Shown here: positions 36,484 through 44,422 of the stretch, piece after piece
Position numbering within the stretch: position 1 is the stretch's first letter
Layout: each line of letters opens with the position of its first letter
Notes under the pieces: generated by a model
The model's input: the letters and a program-made list of their open reading frames with translations, nothing else
Databases searched by the model: none
What the model was told of the DNA's origin: nothing
Translations under genes and position numbers: made by a program
From: Desulfovibrio mangrovi
GTDB taxonomy: Bacteria; Desulfobacterota; Desulfovibrionia; Desulfovibrionales; Desulfovibrionaceae
Assembly: GCF_026230175.1 (NCBI RefSeq)
Contig: NZ_CP104208.1
Location: 3,720,001 to 3,784,000, forward strand
DNA: 64,000 bases
Direction of reading: 5' to 3'

Positions 36484-37782
36484 ATGACCGCATCATACCG
36501 TTTCGAGACCAAGGCCCTGCACGCAGGTTTTTCCAAGGACCAGAGCAACGCCCGCGCCATTCCGGTGCACCGCACCGCAGCGTATCTGTTCAACAGCACG
36601 GAGCATGCCGCCAACCTGTTTGCCCTGAAGGAGCTGGGGAATATCTATACACGGTTGGGCAATCCCACGCAGGATGCGCTTGAGCAGCGCATGGCCGCGT
36701 TGGAAGGGGGAGCCGCAGCCGTGGCGCTGGCATCGGGCACCACGGCCATTCATTACACGGTGCTGAATATCTGCCGGAAGGGAGACGAGATCGTTTCCGC
36801 CTCCAACCTGTACGGCGGCACGTATACCATGTTTGATGCCATTCTGCCGGATCAGGGCATCACCACCCGCTTTGCGGACTTCTCCAATCCTGACGACATC
36901 CGTGCCAAGATTACGGACAAGACCCGTATGCTGTTCACCGAGGTGATCGGCAATCCTTCCCTTGACGTGGTGCGCATCCGCGAGGTGGCTAAGGTTGCGG
37001 AAGAGTTTCATCTGCCGCTGGTGGTGGATTCCACCTTCACGCCGCCCAGCCTGTTCCGTCCGTTGGAGCACGGGGCGCATGTTGTGGTGCATTCGCTGAC
37101 CAAATGGATCGGCGGGCACGGCACCGGACTTGGCGGCATTGTTGTGGACGGCGGCACATTCGACTGGACGGATTCCAAATTCTCGCTCTTCAACGAGCCG
37201 GACCCCTCCTATCATGGCCTGCGCTATGCCCATGACCTTGGTCCGCTCAATCCCGTGGCCTTTGCCCTGCGCCTGCGTCTTGTACCGCTGCGCAATCTCG
37301 GCGGTTGTATCAGTCCCGACAACTGCTGGTTGTTCCTGCAGGGATTGGAGACTCTGAGTCTGCGCATGGAACGGCATTGCGACAATGCGTTGCGCGTAGC
37401 CGAATATCTGAAGCAGCACGACAAGGTAGCCTGGGTCCGCTATCCCGGTCTGGCTGATGATCCTGCCCATCAGGCAGCCAGAGAGCAATTTACGGGCGGC
37501 TATGGCGGTATGGTCGTGTTCGGCATCAGGAGTGCTGCAGGCAAGGGTGCTGAAGCTGGCGCGAAGTTCATCGACAGCCTCAAGCTGGTCTCCCATCTGG
37601 CCAACGTGGGTGATGCCAAAAGTCTGGCCATTCACCCCGCGTCCACCACTCATTCGCAGTTGACCGAAGAGCAGCAGCGGGCTGGCGGCATAACGCCGGA
37701 CCTTATCCGTTTCTCCGTCGGGATCGAGCATATTGATGATATTCTGGAGGATGTGGGGCAGGCGTTGGAGAGGGCTTGTTAG
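36484..37782 (+). CDS. metY: O-acetylhomoserine aminocarboxypropyltransferase (sulfhydrylase)
   Basis: A 432-residue PLP enzyme of the Cys/Met metabolism family; start at 36484 with GGAGA six bases upstream. The PLP lysine is K207 in HSLTKWIGGHGTGLGG. Family features include FETKALHAGFSKDQ at the start, YTRLGNPTQDALEQRMAALEGG, and the C-terminal KSLAIHPASTTHSQL. It makes homocysteine directly from O-acetylhomoserine and sulfide, which is plentiful in a sulfate reducer. Last gene of the metX-metW-metY unit, ending at a strong terminator. Confidence 0.93.
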   Translation: MTASYRFETKALHAGFSKDQSNARAIPVHRTAAYLFNSTEHAANLFALKELGNIYTRLGNPTQDALEQRMAALEGGAAAVALASGTTAIHYTVLNICRKGDEIVSASNLYGGTYTMFDAILPDQGITTRFADFSNPDDIRAKITDKTRMLFTEVIGNPSLDVVRIREVAKVAEEFHLPLVVDSTFTPPSLFRPLEHGAHVVVHSLTKWIGGHGTGLGGIVVDGGTFDWTDSKFSLFNEPDPSYHGLRYAHDLGPLNPVAFALRLRLVPLRNLGGCISPDNCWLFLQGLETLSLRMERHCDNALRVAEYLKQHDKVAWVRYPGLADDPAHQAAREQFTGGYGGMVVFGIRSAAGKGAEAGAKFIDSLKLVSHLANVGDAKSLAIHPASTTHSQLTEEQQRAGGITPDLIRFSVGIEHIDDILEDVGQALERAC

Positions 37783-37823
37783 AAAGGATTTGGTGAAAGG
37801 ACAAGCTCCCCCCATATTCAGCA

Positions 37824-37860
37824 AAAAAAGCCCCCGATGTTTCCATCGGGGGCTTCTCTT
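37824..37860. terminator. Bidirectional terminator between metY and the minus-strand genes
   Basis: A perfect hairpin AGCCCCCGATG / CATCGGGGGCT (four-base loop, 37829-37854) has TCTCTTTT on the plus side and a run of T on the minus side (AAAAAAA at 37823-37829). It can serve both convergent transcripts. Confidence 0.9.
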
Positions 37861-37877
37861 TTCATCTTATTTCCATT

Positions 37878-38138
37878 CTAGAACAGCGGTTCGGCTTCCA
37901 TCTTCAGACGATTCAACCGAACCTGTGCAAACTGCATCTGCACCTGCATCTGATTCTTTTCCTGCCGGTTGGCGTGAATCTCATTGGCGAAGAAGATGCC
38001 GTTCTTGGGGTCTTCCGCTTCGAAGAGACGCTTCTGCTTTTCATCCAGCGTTTTCAGCTGCTGCTGATAGCTGGCAACAAGCTCTTCAAGAGCGGGAATG
38101 CTATTCGGCAATGATTCTGCGTCGCTTGGGTTGGTCAC
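37878..38138 (-). CDS. Small coiled-coil protein coupled to the EPSP-synthase-like gene
   Basis: An 86-residue protein that is almost entirely helical and hydrophilic, with heptad-like spacing in ELVASYQQQLKTLDEKQKRL and NQMQVQMQFAQVRLNRLKM. It starts with GTG at 38138, with AGGAGA seven bases upstream, and overlaps the end of the upstream gene by 38 bases in another frame. I do not recognise a family. The overlap argues for co-translation and possibly interaction with the upstream product. Confidence 0.7.
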   Translation of the reverse strand: MTNPSDAESLPNSIPALEELVASYQQQLKTLDEKQKRLFEAEDPKNGIFFANEIHANRQEKNQMQVQMQFAQVRLNRLKMEAEPLF

Positions 38139-39702
38139 TGGTGGTCTCCTGCTTGGGCTTGCGAGTCATGGTCGGCTCGGGCAGTCCGTTGTAGAACGTC
38201 CAGAACGAGGGCATCAGGTCGGTGATATTGCCGGGGTTGGCCAGCTTGATGGAACGCTTCAGGAACGCGAGCATGGCAAAGGCCATGGTCCAGTTGGCGT
38301 CGGGGCTGGTCCAGAGGGGAGCGGCCGGCACGTCGACGGAGGGGAATACCTTGCCGTCGTCGATGAGCATATGAGCCTGCGCCACAAAACCTTCAACAAG
38401 CACGAGATCCATGCCTGCGGGCAGGGGGGGCAGGGCGACCGGTTCGCCGGTGGCCTTGGCGCGTGCGCACGCCATGGCAACGCTCAGCGGATAGTAGGCT
38501 GCCGGCAGGGTGCCCATATCGGGCTGGCCAGCCTTGGCTACTGCAGCCGTGGCGGAAGCGATGACCTTGCCGTCGCGGGCGGTCACTTCCAGTCCGGCAG
38601 AACGGAGCAGGGCGAGGGCGGCATCGCCTTCCTCGGTTTTTACGGGCCATGCGCCGTCAAGCTTGACCGTACCTGCGGTAAACACGGGAACGGACAGTAG
38701 GGTGGTGCCGATGACAGGGTCCAGCGCAAGCTGGGGCTCGGTGGGCACGCTGGCAGGTCCGGGGAAAATGGTGAAGTCGCTGGTGCCGCCGGAATACTGT
38801 ACGCCGCACTGGTCGAGCAGGGCGGAGACTTCTGCGAGGCAGGTTTCAGCGTTGGCGTTATTGGTCAGGTTGATGGTCACACGCACATCCCAGGAAGTGG
38901 CGGCAATAAGGCAGGCCACGACGGCTTCAGCGGGAAGGTCGGAGGGGATGGCGATGGCGTCCGGGATGATGCCGGAGCATTCAAGACGAACGGGCAGACC
39001 GTTGGAGCGGGGTACTACGTGGGCCACACGGGCGCCGAGCTGCGGCAGAAAGTGGCGGAAGGCAGTAAGGTCGGCATCCTTGAGAACGGACCCGCCGGTA
39101 AATTTGAGCGTACCGTGACGACCAGCAGCCATGAGGGCGAGCAGGTAGAAGTTCAGATGATCGTCACCGGCGAATATGACCTTGTCGGCAAAGCTGAGGG
39201 CTTCGCCACCCTTGGATATGACGTCGCCATCCTGCCAGTAGAGAGAGGCGCCAGCCTGATTCAGAGCTTTGACAAGCTCGGTGACAGGATCGGCGGTGAG
39301 CAGGCTCTTCAGGCGGCATTTGGTGCCGGACATGGCAGCAAGCGTCATCCAGAGACGAGCGCTTTTCAGCGAAGCGGGACCGGGAAGATCAACGTTAACC
39401 GGCTTGCGGTTAGGAGAAAGGGTGAACTCCGTTCTCTCGTCAGATTCGGCCTTGCTGGTGAACTCGATGTCCTGAATAAGGCTGAAGAGCTGGCGGGCAA
39501 GTCTGGGGTCCTTGCTGAATTTGGTGGCGTTGGCTTCCCACAGCAGGCGCAGTTGCTTTTCGCTGGAGATGCCGGTGGTGCCGGAGCCTTCCTTCTTGGG
39601 ACGTCGGGTTTTCTGGATGAGCTTGGAGCGGCGCGCCAGCAGCTTCATCAATTCCACGTCCATTTCGCTGATTTCCTCAACGAGGGTCATATTCTTTTTC
39701 AT
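38101..39702 (-). CDS. EPSP-synthase-like protein with chorismate-mutase-like N-terminal domain
   Basis: With the ATG at 39702 the protein has 533 residues. Residues about 1-90 form a helical domain resembling chorismate mutase II (EISEMDVELMKLLARRSKLI, a basic helix, then SLIQDIEFTS). Residues about 105-520 follow the EPSP synthase pattern: LPGPASLKSARLW (for LPGSKSLSNRA), SLLTADPVTELVKALNQAG, GTLKFTGGSVLKDADLTAFRHFLPQLGA and GTVKLDGAWPVK. Most catalytic positions differ by eye: the GSKS lysine is Ala, the NAGTAMR arginine, the SSQ glutamine, the NWRVKETDR acid, the DHR arginine and the late lysine are not recognisable. It is therefore probably not a standard AroA and may be regulatory or act on another substrate. 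An upstream start at 39774 is possible. Confidence 0.75.
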   Translation of the reverse strand: MKKNMTLVEEISEMDVELMKLLARRSKLIQKTRRPKKEGSGTTGISSEKQLRLLWEANATKFSKDPRLARQLFSLIQDIEFTSKAESDERTEFTLSPNRKPVNVDLPGPASLKSARLWMTLAAMSGTKCRLKSLLTADPVTELVKALNQAGASLYWQDGDVISKGGEALSFADKVIFAGDDHLNFYLLALMAAGRHGTLKFTGGSVLKDADLTAFRHFLPQLGARVAHVVPRSNGLPVRLECSGIIPDAIAIPSDLPAEAVVACLIAATSWDVRVTINLTNNANAETCLAEVSALLDQCGVQYSGGTSDFTIFPGPASVPTEPQLALDPVIGTTLLSVPVFTAGTVKLDGAWPVKTEEGDAALALLRSAGLEVTARDGKVIASATAAVAKAGQPDMGTLPAAYYPLSVAMACARAKATGEPVALPPLPAGMDLVLVEGFVAQAHMLIDDGKVFPSVDVPAAPLWTSPDANWTMAFAMLAFLKRSIKLANPGNITDLMPSFWTFYNGLPEPTMTRKPKQETTSDQPKRRRIIAE

Positions 39703-39996
39703 CGCTATTTGCCTTTCATTGAACATTGGTATGTGTGGCGTTCCCCTAGCGTGAAACCGCATTGTCCGCAACAAGAATAATGCGTGTCAGACAATCGCGG
39801 TTGGGCTTTAATGTATTTGTAACCTGTCGTCCGTATCAATACATTATATATAGGTCATGTTGGGCAGCAAGGGGGAATTGTGTGCCAACCTTCACAAGCT
39901 GATGCGTCGGCTCGGAACTTCTTTAAAACCGTTTTCAGTATTTGTGCATAACAGGCACAGAAGAGTAGGAAAGGGCTTTAAGGCAGGAAGTGGGTT

Positions 39997-40012
39997 GTTT
40001 GGTCAAACAATT
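39997..40012. promoter_or_regulatory. Perfect palindrome, candidate operator
   Basis: TTGTTTGGTCAAACAA has seven-base perfect arms around GT. Length and symmetry are typical of a dimeric repressor or CRP/FNR-family site. It lies about 455 bases before aprB. The regulator is unknown. Confidence 0.4.
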
Positions 40013-40239
40013 CCTGCAGTTGGGGAGGCTTTACCCGCATTAATTCTGAACAAACTCTAGAAAATTCGCATTGAGGCTATTTCGTGAAAAAATGCATTAA
40101 GAACGCGCGGTGCTCTTGCAACCTTGGCCTATTCAATGTAAATGGCTATGGACCAAACGGCACAGGCCCTTGGTTAAGGGGATGTGTAGAGTTCTGTAAC
40201 ATCATGAAAAACAGTCGGTTATGCTGGTTTGAGTGGGCT

Positions 40240-40258
40240 TTGTGAAAAAAATGAACAA
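40240..40258. promoter_or_regulatory. Candidate Rex-like site upstream of aprB
   Basis: TTGTGAA and TGAACAA lie around five A bases. This resembles the Rex consensus TTGTGAA-n4-TTCACAA but is one base longer and imperfect in the right half. It is about 210 bases before the aprB start. Control of sulfate-reduction genes by the NADH sensor Rex is known in Desulfovibrio; the match here is only suggestive. Confidence 0.3.
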
Positions 40259-40466
40259 GCCCCTTGACCTAGTACCGCTGGCTTTGTTACTTCTCTCACA
40301 AGCGATACGGAATAGTCGTCTGTATCGTCCGTTGTCTTCGGTGGAGTCCCAAAAGGCAGGGCAATTGTTTGGATCTGCTTTTTTGTCTCCATCGAATGAT
40401 GGACCCCGAAATGGGAAAAAGGCTTTTAGGTAAAACCTTTAATTTCGTTGTGTTGGAGGATAAGGT

Positions 40467-40955
40467 ATGCCGACTTACGTAGACCCGTCTAAGTGCGATG
40501 GCTGCAAGGGTGGCGAGAAGACCGCCTGCATGTACATCTGCCCCAACGACCTCATGATTCTGGACGCTGACGCTATGCGCGCTTTCAACCAGGAACCTGA
40601 GGCATGCTGGGAGTGTTACTCCTGCGTTAAGATTTGCCCCCAGGGTGCAATCACCGCTCGTCCCTACGCTGACTTTGCCCCCATGGGTGGTACTTGTATC
40701 CCCATGCGCTCCGCTGATTCCATCATGTGGACCGTTAAGTTCCGTAACGGCAACGTGAAGCGCTTCAAGTTCCCGATCCGCACCACCCCCGAAGGCTCCA
40801 TCAAGCCCTTCGAAGGCAAGCCCGAAGCCGGTAACCTGGATGACGAACTGCTGTTCACTGAAACCGAACTGGCTCTGCCCATCGAAGCTCTGGGCCAGAA
40901 GATTGAAGTTGCTGAAGCAGACATCACCATGGTTCGTAAGGCCTCCGCTGTTTAA
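40467..40955 (+). CDS. aprB: Adenylylsulfate (APS) reductase beta subunit
   Basis: A 162-residue ferredoxin-like subunit. Two [4Fe-4S] motifs are near the N-terminus: C-DG-C-KGGEKTA-C-MYI-CP (about residues 10-26) and CWECYSCVKICPQG (about 48-61). The rest is the beta-sheet and long tail that wraps around AprA (FPIRTTPEGSIKPFEGKPEA). It passes electrons to the FAD of AprA in the cytoplasm during APS reduction to sulfite and AMP. A strong GGAGGATAAGGT leader precedes the ATG. Codons are heavily biased, as expected for one of the most abundant proteins of a sulfate reducer. Confidence 0.98.
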   Translation: MPTYVDPSKCDGCKGGEKTACMYICPNDLMILDADAMRAFNQEPEACWECYSCVKICPQGAITARPYADFAPMGGTCIPMRSADSIMWTVKFRNGNVKRFKFPIRTTPEGSIKPFEGKPEAGNLDDELLFTETELALPIEALGQKIEVAEADITMVRKASAV

Positions 40956-41009
40956 GCGGTAGCCCCGGTCAAAGTAACGAAAAGAAAATTTCCTATAGGA
41001 GATATTATC

Positions 41010-43007
41010 ATGCCGATGATTCCTGCTAAGGAAACGCCCCGTGGCGTTGCTATCGCTGAGCCGGTAGTAAAGGAACACGACGTCGACATCCTTATGGTTG
41101 GTGGTGGTATGGGTAACTGCGGCGCTGCTTTCGAAGCAGTGCGTTGGGCCGACAAGTACGCTCCTGAGCTGAAGATCATGCTCATCGACAAGGCCGCCCT
41201 CGAGCGTTCCGGTGCTGTTGCACAGGGTCTCTCCGCTATCAACACCTACCTCGGCAAGAACAATGCTGACGACTACGTTCGCATGGTTCGTACCGACCTG
41301 ATGGGCCTGGTTCGCGAAGACCTTATCTTCGACCTTGGCCGTCACGTTGACGATTCCGTTCATCTGTTCGAAGAGTGGGGCCTGCCCTGCTGGATCAAGG
41401 ACGAGCACGGCCACAACCTGGACGGCGCTGCCGCTAAGGCTGCCGGCAAGTCCCTGCGCGCTGGCGACGAATGCGTTCGTTCCGGCCGTTGGCAGATGAT
41501 GATCAACGGTGAATCCTACAAGTGTATCGTTGCTGAAGCTGCTAAGAACGCCCTGGGCGAAGCCCGCATCATGGAGCGTATCTTCATCGTTAAGCTTCTG
41601 CTCGACTCCAAGGAAGAAAACCGCATCGCCGGCGCTGTAGGCTTCAACCTGCGCGCTAACGAAGTTCACATCTTCCGCACCAACGCCATGGTTGTTGCTT
41701 GCGGTGGCGCTGTTAACGTGTACAAGCCCCGCTCCACTGGTGAAGGTCTTGGCCGTGCATGGTACCCCGTTTGGAACGCAGGTTCCACCTACACCATGTG
41801 TGCACAGGTTGGCGCTGAAATGACCATGATGGAAAACCGCTTCGTTCCCGCCCGTTTCAAGGACGGTTACGGCCCGGTTGGCGCATGGTTCCTGCTCTTC
41901 AAGGCTAAGGCCACCAACTTCAAGGGCGAAGACTACTGCGCAACCAACCGCGCAATGCTGAAGCCTTACGAAGATCGCGGCTACGCTAAGGGTCACGTTA
42001 TCCCCACCTGTCTGCGTAACCACATGATGCTTCGCGAAATGCGCGAAGGTCGCGGTCCCATCTACATGGACACCAAGACTGCCCTGCAGACCACCTTCGA
42101 GACCATGACTCCTGCTCAGCAGAAGCACCTCGAAGCCGAAGCTTGGGAAGACTTCCTCGACATGTGTGTTGGTCAGGCCAACCTGTGGGCATCCATGAAC
42201 ATTCAGCCCGAAGAAACCGGTTCTGAAATCATGCCCACCGAGCCTTACCTCCTCGGTTCCCACTCCGGCTGCTGCGGTATCTGGACTTCCGGTCCCGACG
42301 AAGCTTGGGTACCCGAAGACTACAAGGTGCGCGCTGCTAACGGTAAGGTATACAACCGTATGACCACCGTTATGGGTCTGTGGACCTGTGCTGACGGCGT
42401 TGGCGCTTCCGGTCACAAGTTCTCCTCCGGTTCCCACGCTGAAGGCCGTATCTGCGGCAAGCAGATGGTCCGTTGGTGCATCGACCACAAGGACTACAAG
42501 CCTTCCATCGCTGAAGACTCCAAGGCCCTTGCTGACCTGATCTACCGCCCCTACAAGAACTACCTGGCCGGCAAGGATGCTTCTACCTGCCCCGTAGTTA
42601 ACCCCGAGTACATCTCTCCCAAGAACTTCATGATGCGTCTCGTGAAGTGCACCGACGAATACGGCGGCGGCGTAGGCACCTACTACACCACCTCCGAAGC
42701 TGCACTGAACACCGGCTTCCACCTGCTGGACATGCTGGAAGAAGACTCCCTGAAGCTCGCTGCTCGCGACCTGCACGAACTGCTTCGTTGCTGGGAAAAC
42801 TACCACCGTCTGTGGACCGTTCGTCTGCACATGCAGCACATCGCGTTCCGTACGGAATCCCGTTACCCCGGCTTCTACTACCGTGCAGACTTCATGGGCC
42901 TGGACGACTCCAAGTGGAAGTGCTTTGTTAACTCCAAGTACGACGTGAAGACTGGTGAAACCACCATCTTCAAGAAGCCCTACTACCAGATCATTCCCAC
43001 TGCTTAG
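41010..43007 (+). CDS. aprA: Adenylylsulfate (APS) reductase alpha subunit
   Basis: A 665-residue flavoprotein of the fumarate reductase family, full length. The FAD-binding start is DILMVGGGMGNCGAAFEAVRW; ERSGAVAQGLSAINTYLG and the NRFVPARFKDGYGPVGAWF region are conserved around the active site. It reduces APS to sulfite and AMP, or the reverse, using electrons from AprB. Codon choice strongly favours GCT, GTT and CGT compared with neighbouring housekeeping genes, pointing to very high expression. It follows aprB by 54 bases with AGGAGA upstream and ends at a strong terminator. Confidence 0.98.
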   Translation: MPMIPAKETPRGVAIAEPVVKEHDVDILMVGGGMGNCGAAFEAVRWADKYAPELKIMLIDKAALERSGAVAQGLSAINTYLGKNNADDYVRMVRTDLMGLVREDLIFDLGRHVDDSVHLFEEWGLPCWIKDEHGHNLDGAAAKAAGKSLRAGDECVRSGRWQMMINGESYKCIVAEAAKNALGEARIMERIFIVKLLLDSKEENRIAGAVGFNLRANEVHIFRTNAMVVACGGAVNVYKPRSTGEGLGRAWYPVWNAGSTYTMCAQVGAEMTMMENRFVPARFKDGYGPVGAWFLLFKAKATNFKGEDYCATNRAMLKPYEDRGYAKGHVIPTCLRNHMMLREMREGRGPIYMDTKTALQTTFETMTPAQQKHLEAEAWEDFLDMCVGQANLWASMNIQPEETGSEIMPTEPYLLGSHSGCCGIWTSGPDEAWVPEDYKVRAANGKVYNRMTTVMGLWTCADGVGASGHKFSSGSHAEGRICGKQMVRWCIDHKDYKPSIAEDSKALADLIYRPYKNYLAGKDASTCPVVNPEYISPKNFMMRLVKCTDEYGGGVGTYYTTSEAALNTGFHLLDMLEEDSLKLAARDLHELLRCWENYHRLWTVRLHMQHIAFRTESRYPGFYYRADFMGLDDSKWKCFVNSKYDVKTGETTIFKKPYYQIIPTA

Positions 43008-43032
43008 TATCTGAGTAGGTCTTAGAACTCCC

Positions 43033-43065
43033 GGGCGGTTGCGGGTAACCGCAACCGCCCTTTTT
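43033..43065 (+). terminator. Rho-independent terminator after aprA
   Basis: GGGCGGTTGC / GCAACCGCCC pair around an eight-base loop that itself can pair (GGGTAACC), followed by TTTTTCTTCC. It lies 26 bases after the aprA stop, so the qmo genes probably have their own promoter or depend on read-through. Confidence 0.9.
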
Positions 43066-43079
43066 CTTCCCTGACCCAG

Positions 43080-43134
43080 ACGGTCTAAGCCGGGGCAGTA
43101 AGTTTAAATGCCTTATTGTCTGGGCTTAGGCCGT
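43080..43134 (+). promoter_or_regulatory. Long stem-loop between aprA and qmoA
   Basis: A 23-position stem (43080-43102 with 43112-43134) has one mismatch (G92 with G122) and a nine-base loop; four of the other pairs are G-U. The 3' side is followed by TTTG only. It starts 15 bases after the aprA terminator and ends 43 bases before the qmoA ATG. It could be a second terminator, an mRNA-stabilising 5' hairpin for qmo transcripts, or a protein-binding element. Confidence 0.6.
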
Positions 43135-43177
43135 TTTGTCGAATTGGCCCGAAACATCCGTAGGGAGGATAGCAAGA

Positions 43178-44416
43178 ATGTCCAACTCCATACTCGTCGT
43201 CGGCGGCGGCTTCAGCGGTATCACTGCCGCTCTGGAAGCTGCGGAACTCGGCTACGAAGTGTACATCGTCGAGAAAAGCCCATTTCTTGGCGGCCGGGTG
43301 GCACAGCTTAATAAATATTTCCCCAAGCTCTGCCCTCCGTCCTGTGGCCTGGAAATTCAGTTCCAGCGCATCAAGAAAAATCCCAATGTGAAATTCTTTA
43401 CCCAGGCTACGGTGGAATCCGTGGCGGGCGAGGCAGGCGACTTCACCGTTACCCTGTCCATTGCGCCCCGTGGCACCGCTCCCAGCAGCGCAGACCTTGG
43501 CGCCCTTGCAGAGAGCCTTGAAGGTGAAGTGAAAGACGAGTTCAACTTTGGTCTTTCCACCCGCAAGCCCCTCTACATGGACACCCCTTTCGGCTTCCCC
43601 AATCGCTACGTTCTGGAAAAGGACAATCTTTCCAAGGCTGACAAGCTGAAGATCGGTTCCAGCGTGCATTGCGACATGAACGAAGCTGAAAAGAGCGTCG
43701 TGCTGAATGTTGGAAGCATCGTACTCGCCACCGGTTGGAAGCCCTACGACGTTACCAACCTCACCAATCTTGGTGCCGGTCAGATCAAGAACTGCGTGTC
43801 CAACATGCAGCTTGAGCGTCTTGCTTCTCCCAACGGCCCCACCGACGGTAAGATCCTGCGTCCCACCGACGGCAAGGCCCCCAAGAAGATCGCCTTCGTA
43901 CAGTGCGCCGGTTCCCGTGACCAGAACCATCTGAACTTCTGCTCCTACATCTGCTGCATGGCCTCTCTGAAGCAGGCTCTGTATGTACGTGAGCAGTACC
44001 CTGATGCTGAAGTCACCATTTACTACATCGACCTGCGTACCCCCGGCCGCTATGACAAGTTCATGCGCAAGGCCACCGCGGACGAAATGATCCACCTCGT
44101 CAAGGGCAAGGTTGCCGGTGTTGAAGCCGACGCTGCCTCCGGCGACGTGATCGTGGAAGTTGAAGACGCTGTGAAGGGCACGAAGAAGAAGGTCCGCCAC
44201 GACATGGTGGTTCTGGCTACCGGCATGCAGCCCAGCCTGTCCGGTGAAAAGAATCCGTTTGGTGTTCAGCTGGACGAGGACGGCTTCGTCATCGGCGGCG
44301 AGGCCAAGGGTATTTTCGCGGCCGGTTGCGCCACGAAGCCCCTGGACGTTATGCGTACCGCGCAGTCCGGTACCAGCGCCGCACTCAAAGCTATCCAGAC
44401 GGTGCGAGGGAGGTAG
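43178..44416 (+). CDS. qmoA: Quinone-interacting membrane-bound oxidoreductase subunit QmoA
   Basis: With the ATG at 43178 (GGGAGG about ten bases upstream) the protein has 412 residues. It is an HdrA-like flavoprotein: SILVVGGGFSGITAALEAAE is the FAD-binding start, and the family CxG-type stretch FPKLCPPSCGLEIQ follows. FVQCAGSRDQNHLNFCSYIC is the conserved cysteine block of HdrA relatives. It forms the soluble part of the Qmo complex, which moves electrons between menaquinone and APS reductase. A start 14 codons earlier (43136) is less well supported. qmoB follows after six bases. Confidence 0.96.
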   Translation: MSNSILVVGGGFSGITAALEAAELGYEVYIVEKSPFLGGRVAQLNKYFPKLCPPSCGLEIQFQRIKKNPNVKFFTQATVESVAGEAGDFTVTLSIAPRGTAPSSADLGALAESLEGEVKDEFNFGLSTRKPLYMDTPFGFPNRYVLEKDNLSKADKLKIGSSVHCDMNEAEKSVVLNVGSIVLATGWKPYDVTNLTNLGAGQIKNCVSNMQLERLASPNGPTDGKILRPTDGKAPKKIAFVQCAGSRDQNHLNFCSYICCMASLKQALYVREQYPDAEVTIYYIDLRTPGRYDKFMRKATADEMIHLVKGKVAGVEADAASGDVIVEVEDAVKGTKKKVRHDMVVLATGMQPSLSGEKNPFGVQLDEDGFVIGGEAKGIFAAGCATKPLDVMRTAQSGTSAALKAIQTVRGR

Positions 44417-44422
44417 TAGATA

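Larger units (their letters stand above)
39703..40466. other. Long regulatory region upstream of aprB
   Basis: About 760 bases, AT-rich, with no convincing gene (a 67-codon frame at 39857-40060 has no ribosome binding site or domain pattern). It should hold the promoter and a long leader for aprBA. Visible elements: an inverted repeat AATGTATT / AATACATT (39810-39845) overlapping a TTGTAA-17-TACATT promoter-like pair, a perfect palindrome at 39997, a second one at 40240, and TTGACC at 40264 without a good -10 box. Confidence 0.55.

Noticed and set aside
39857-40060. Possible 67-residue gene upstream of aprB
   Set aside because: No ribosome binding site, no domain pattern, and it lies in what looks like a regulatory region.
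40264-40292. Sigma70 promoter for aprB with TTGACC as -35
   Set aside because: No acceptable -10 sequence at 16-18 bases.
40296-42839. Long minus-strand frame opposite aprB and aprA
   Set aside because: Shadow of highly biased apr codons; Val/Gly/His-rich translation without motifs.
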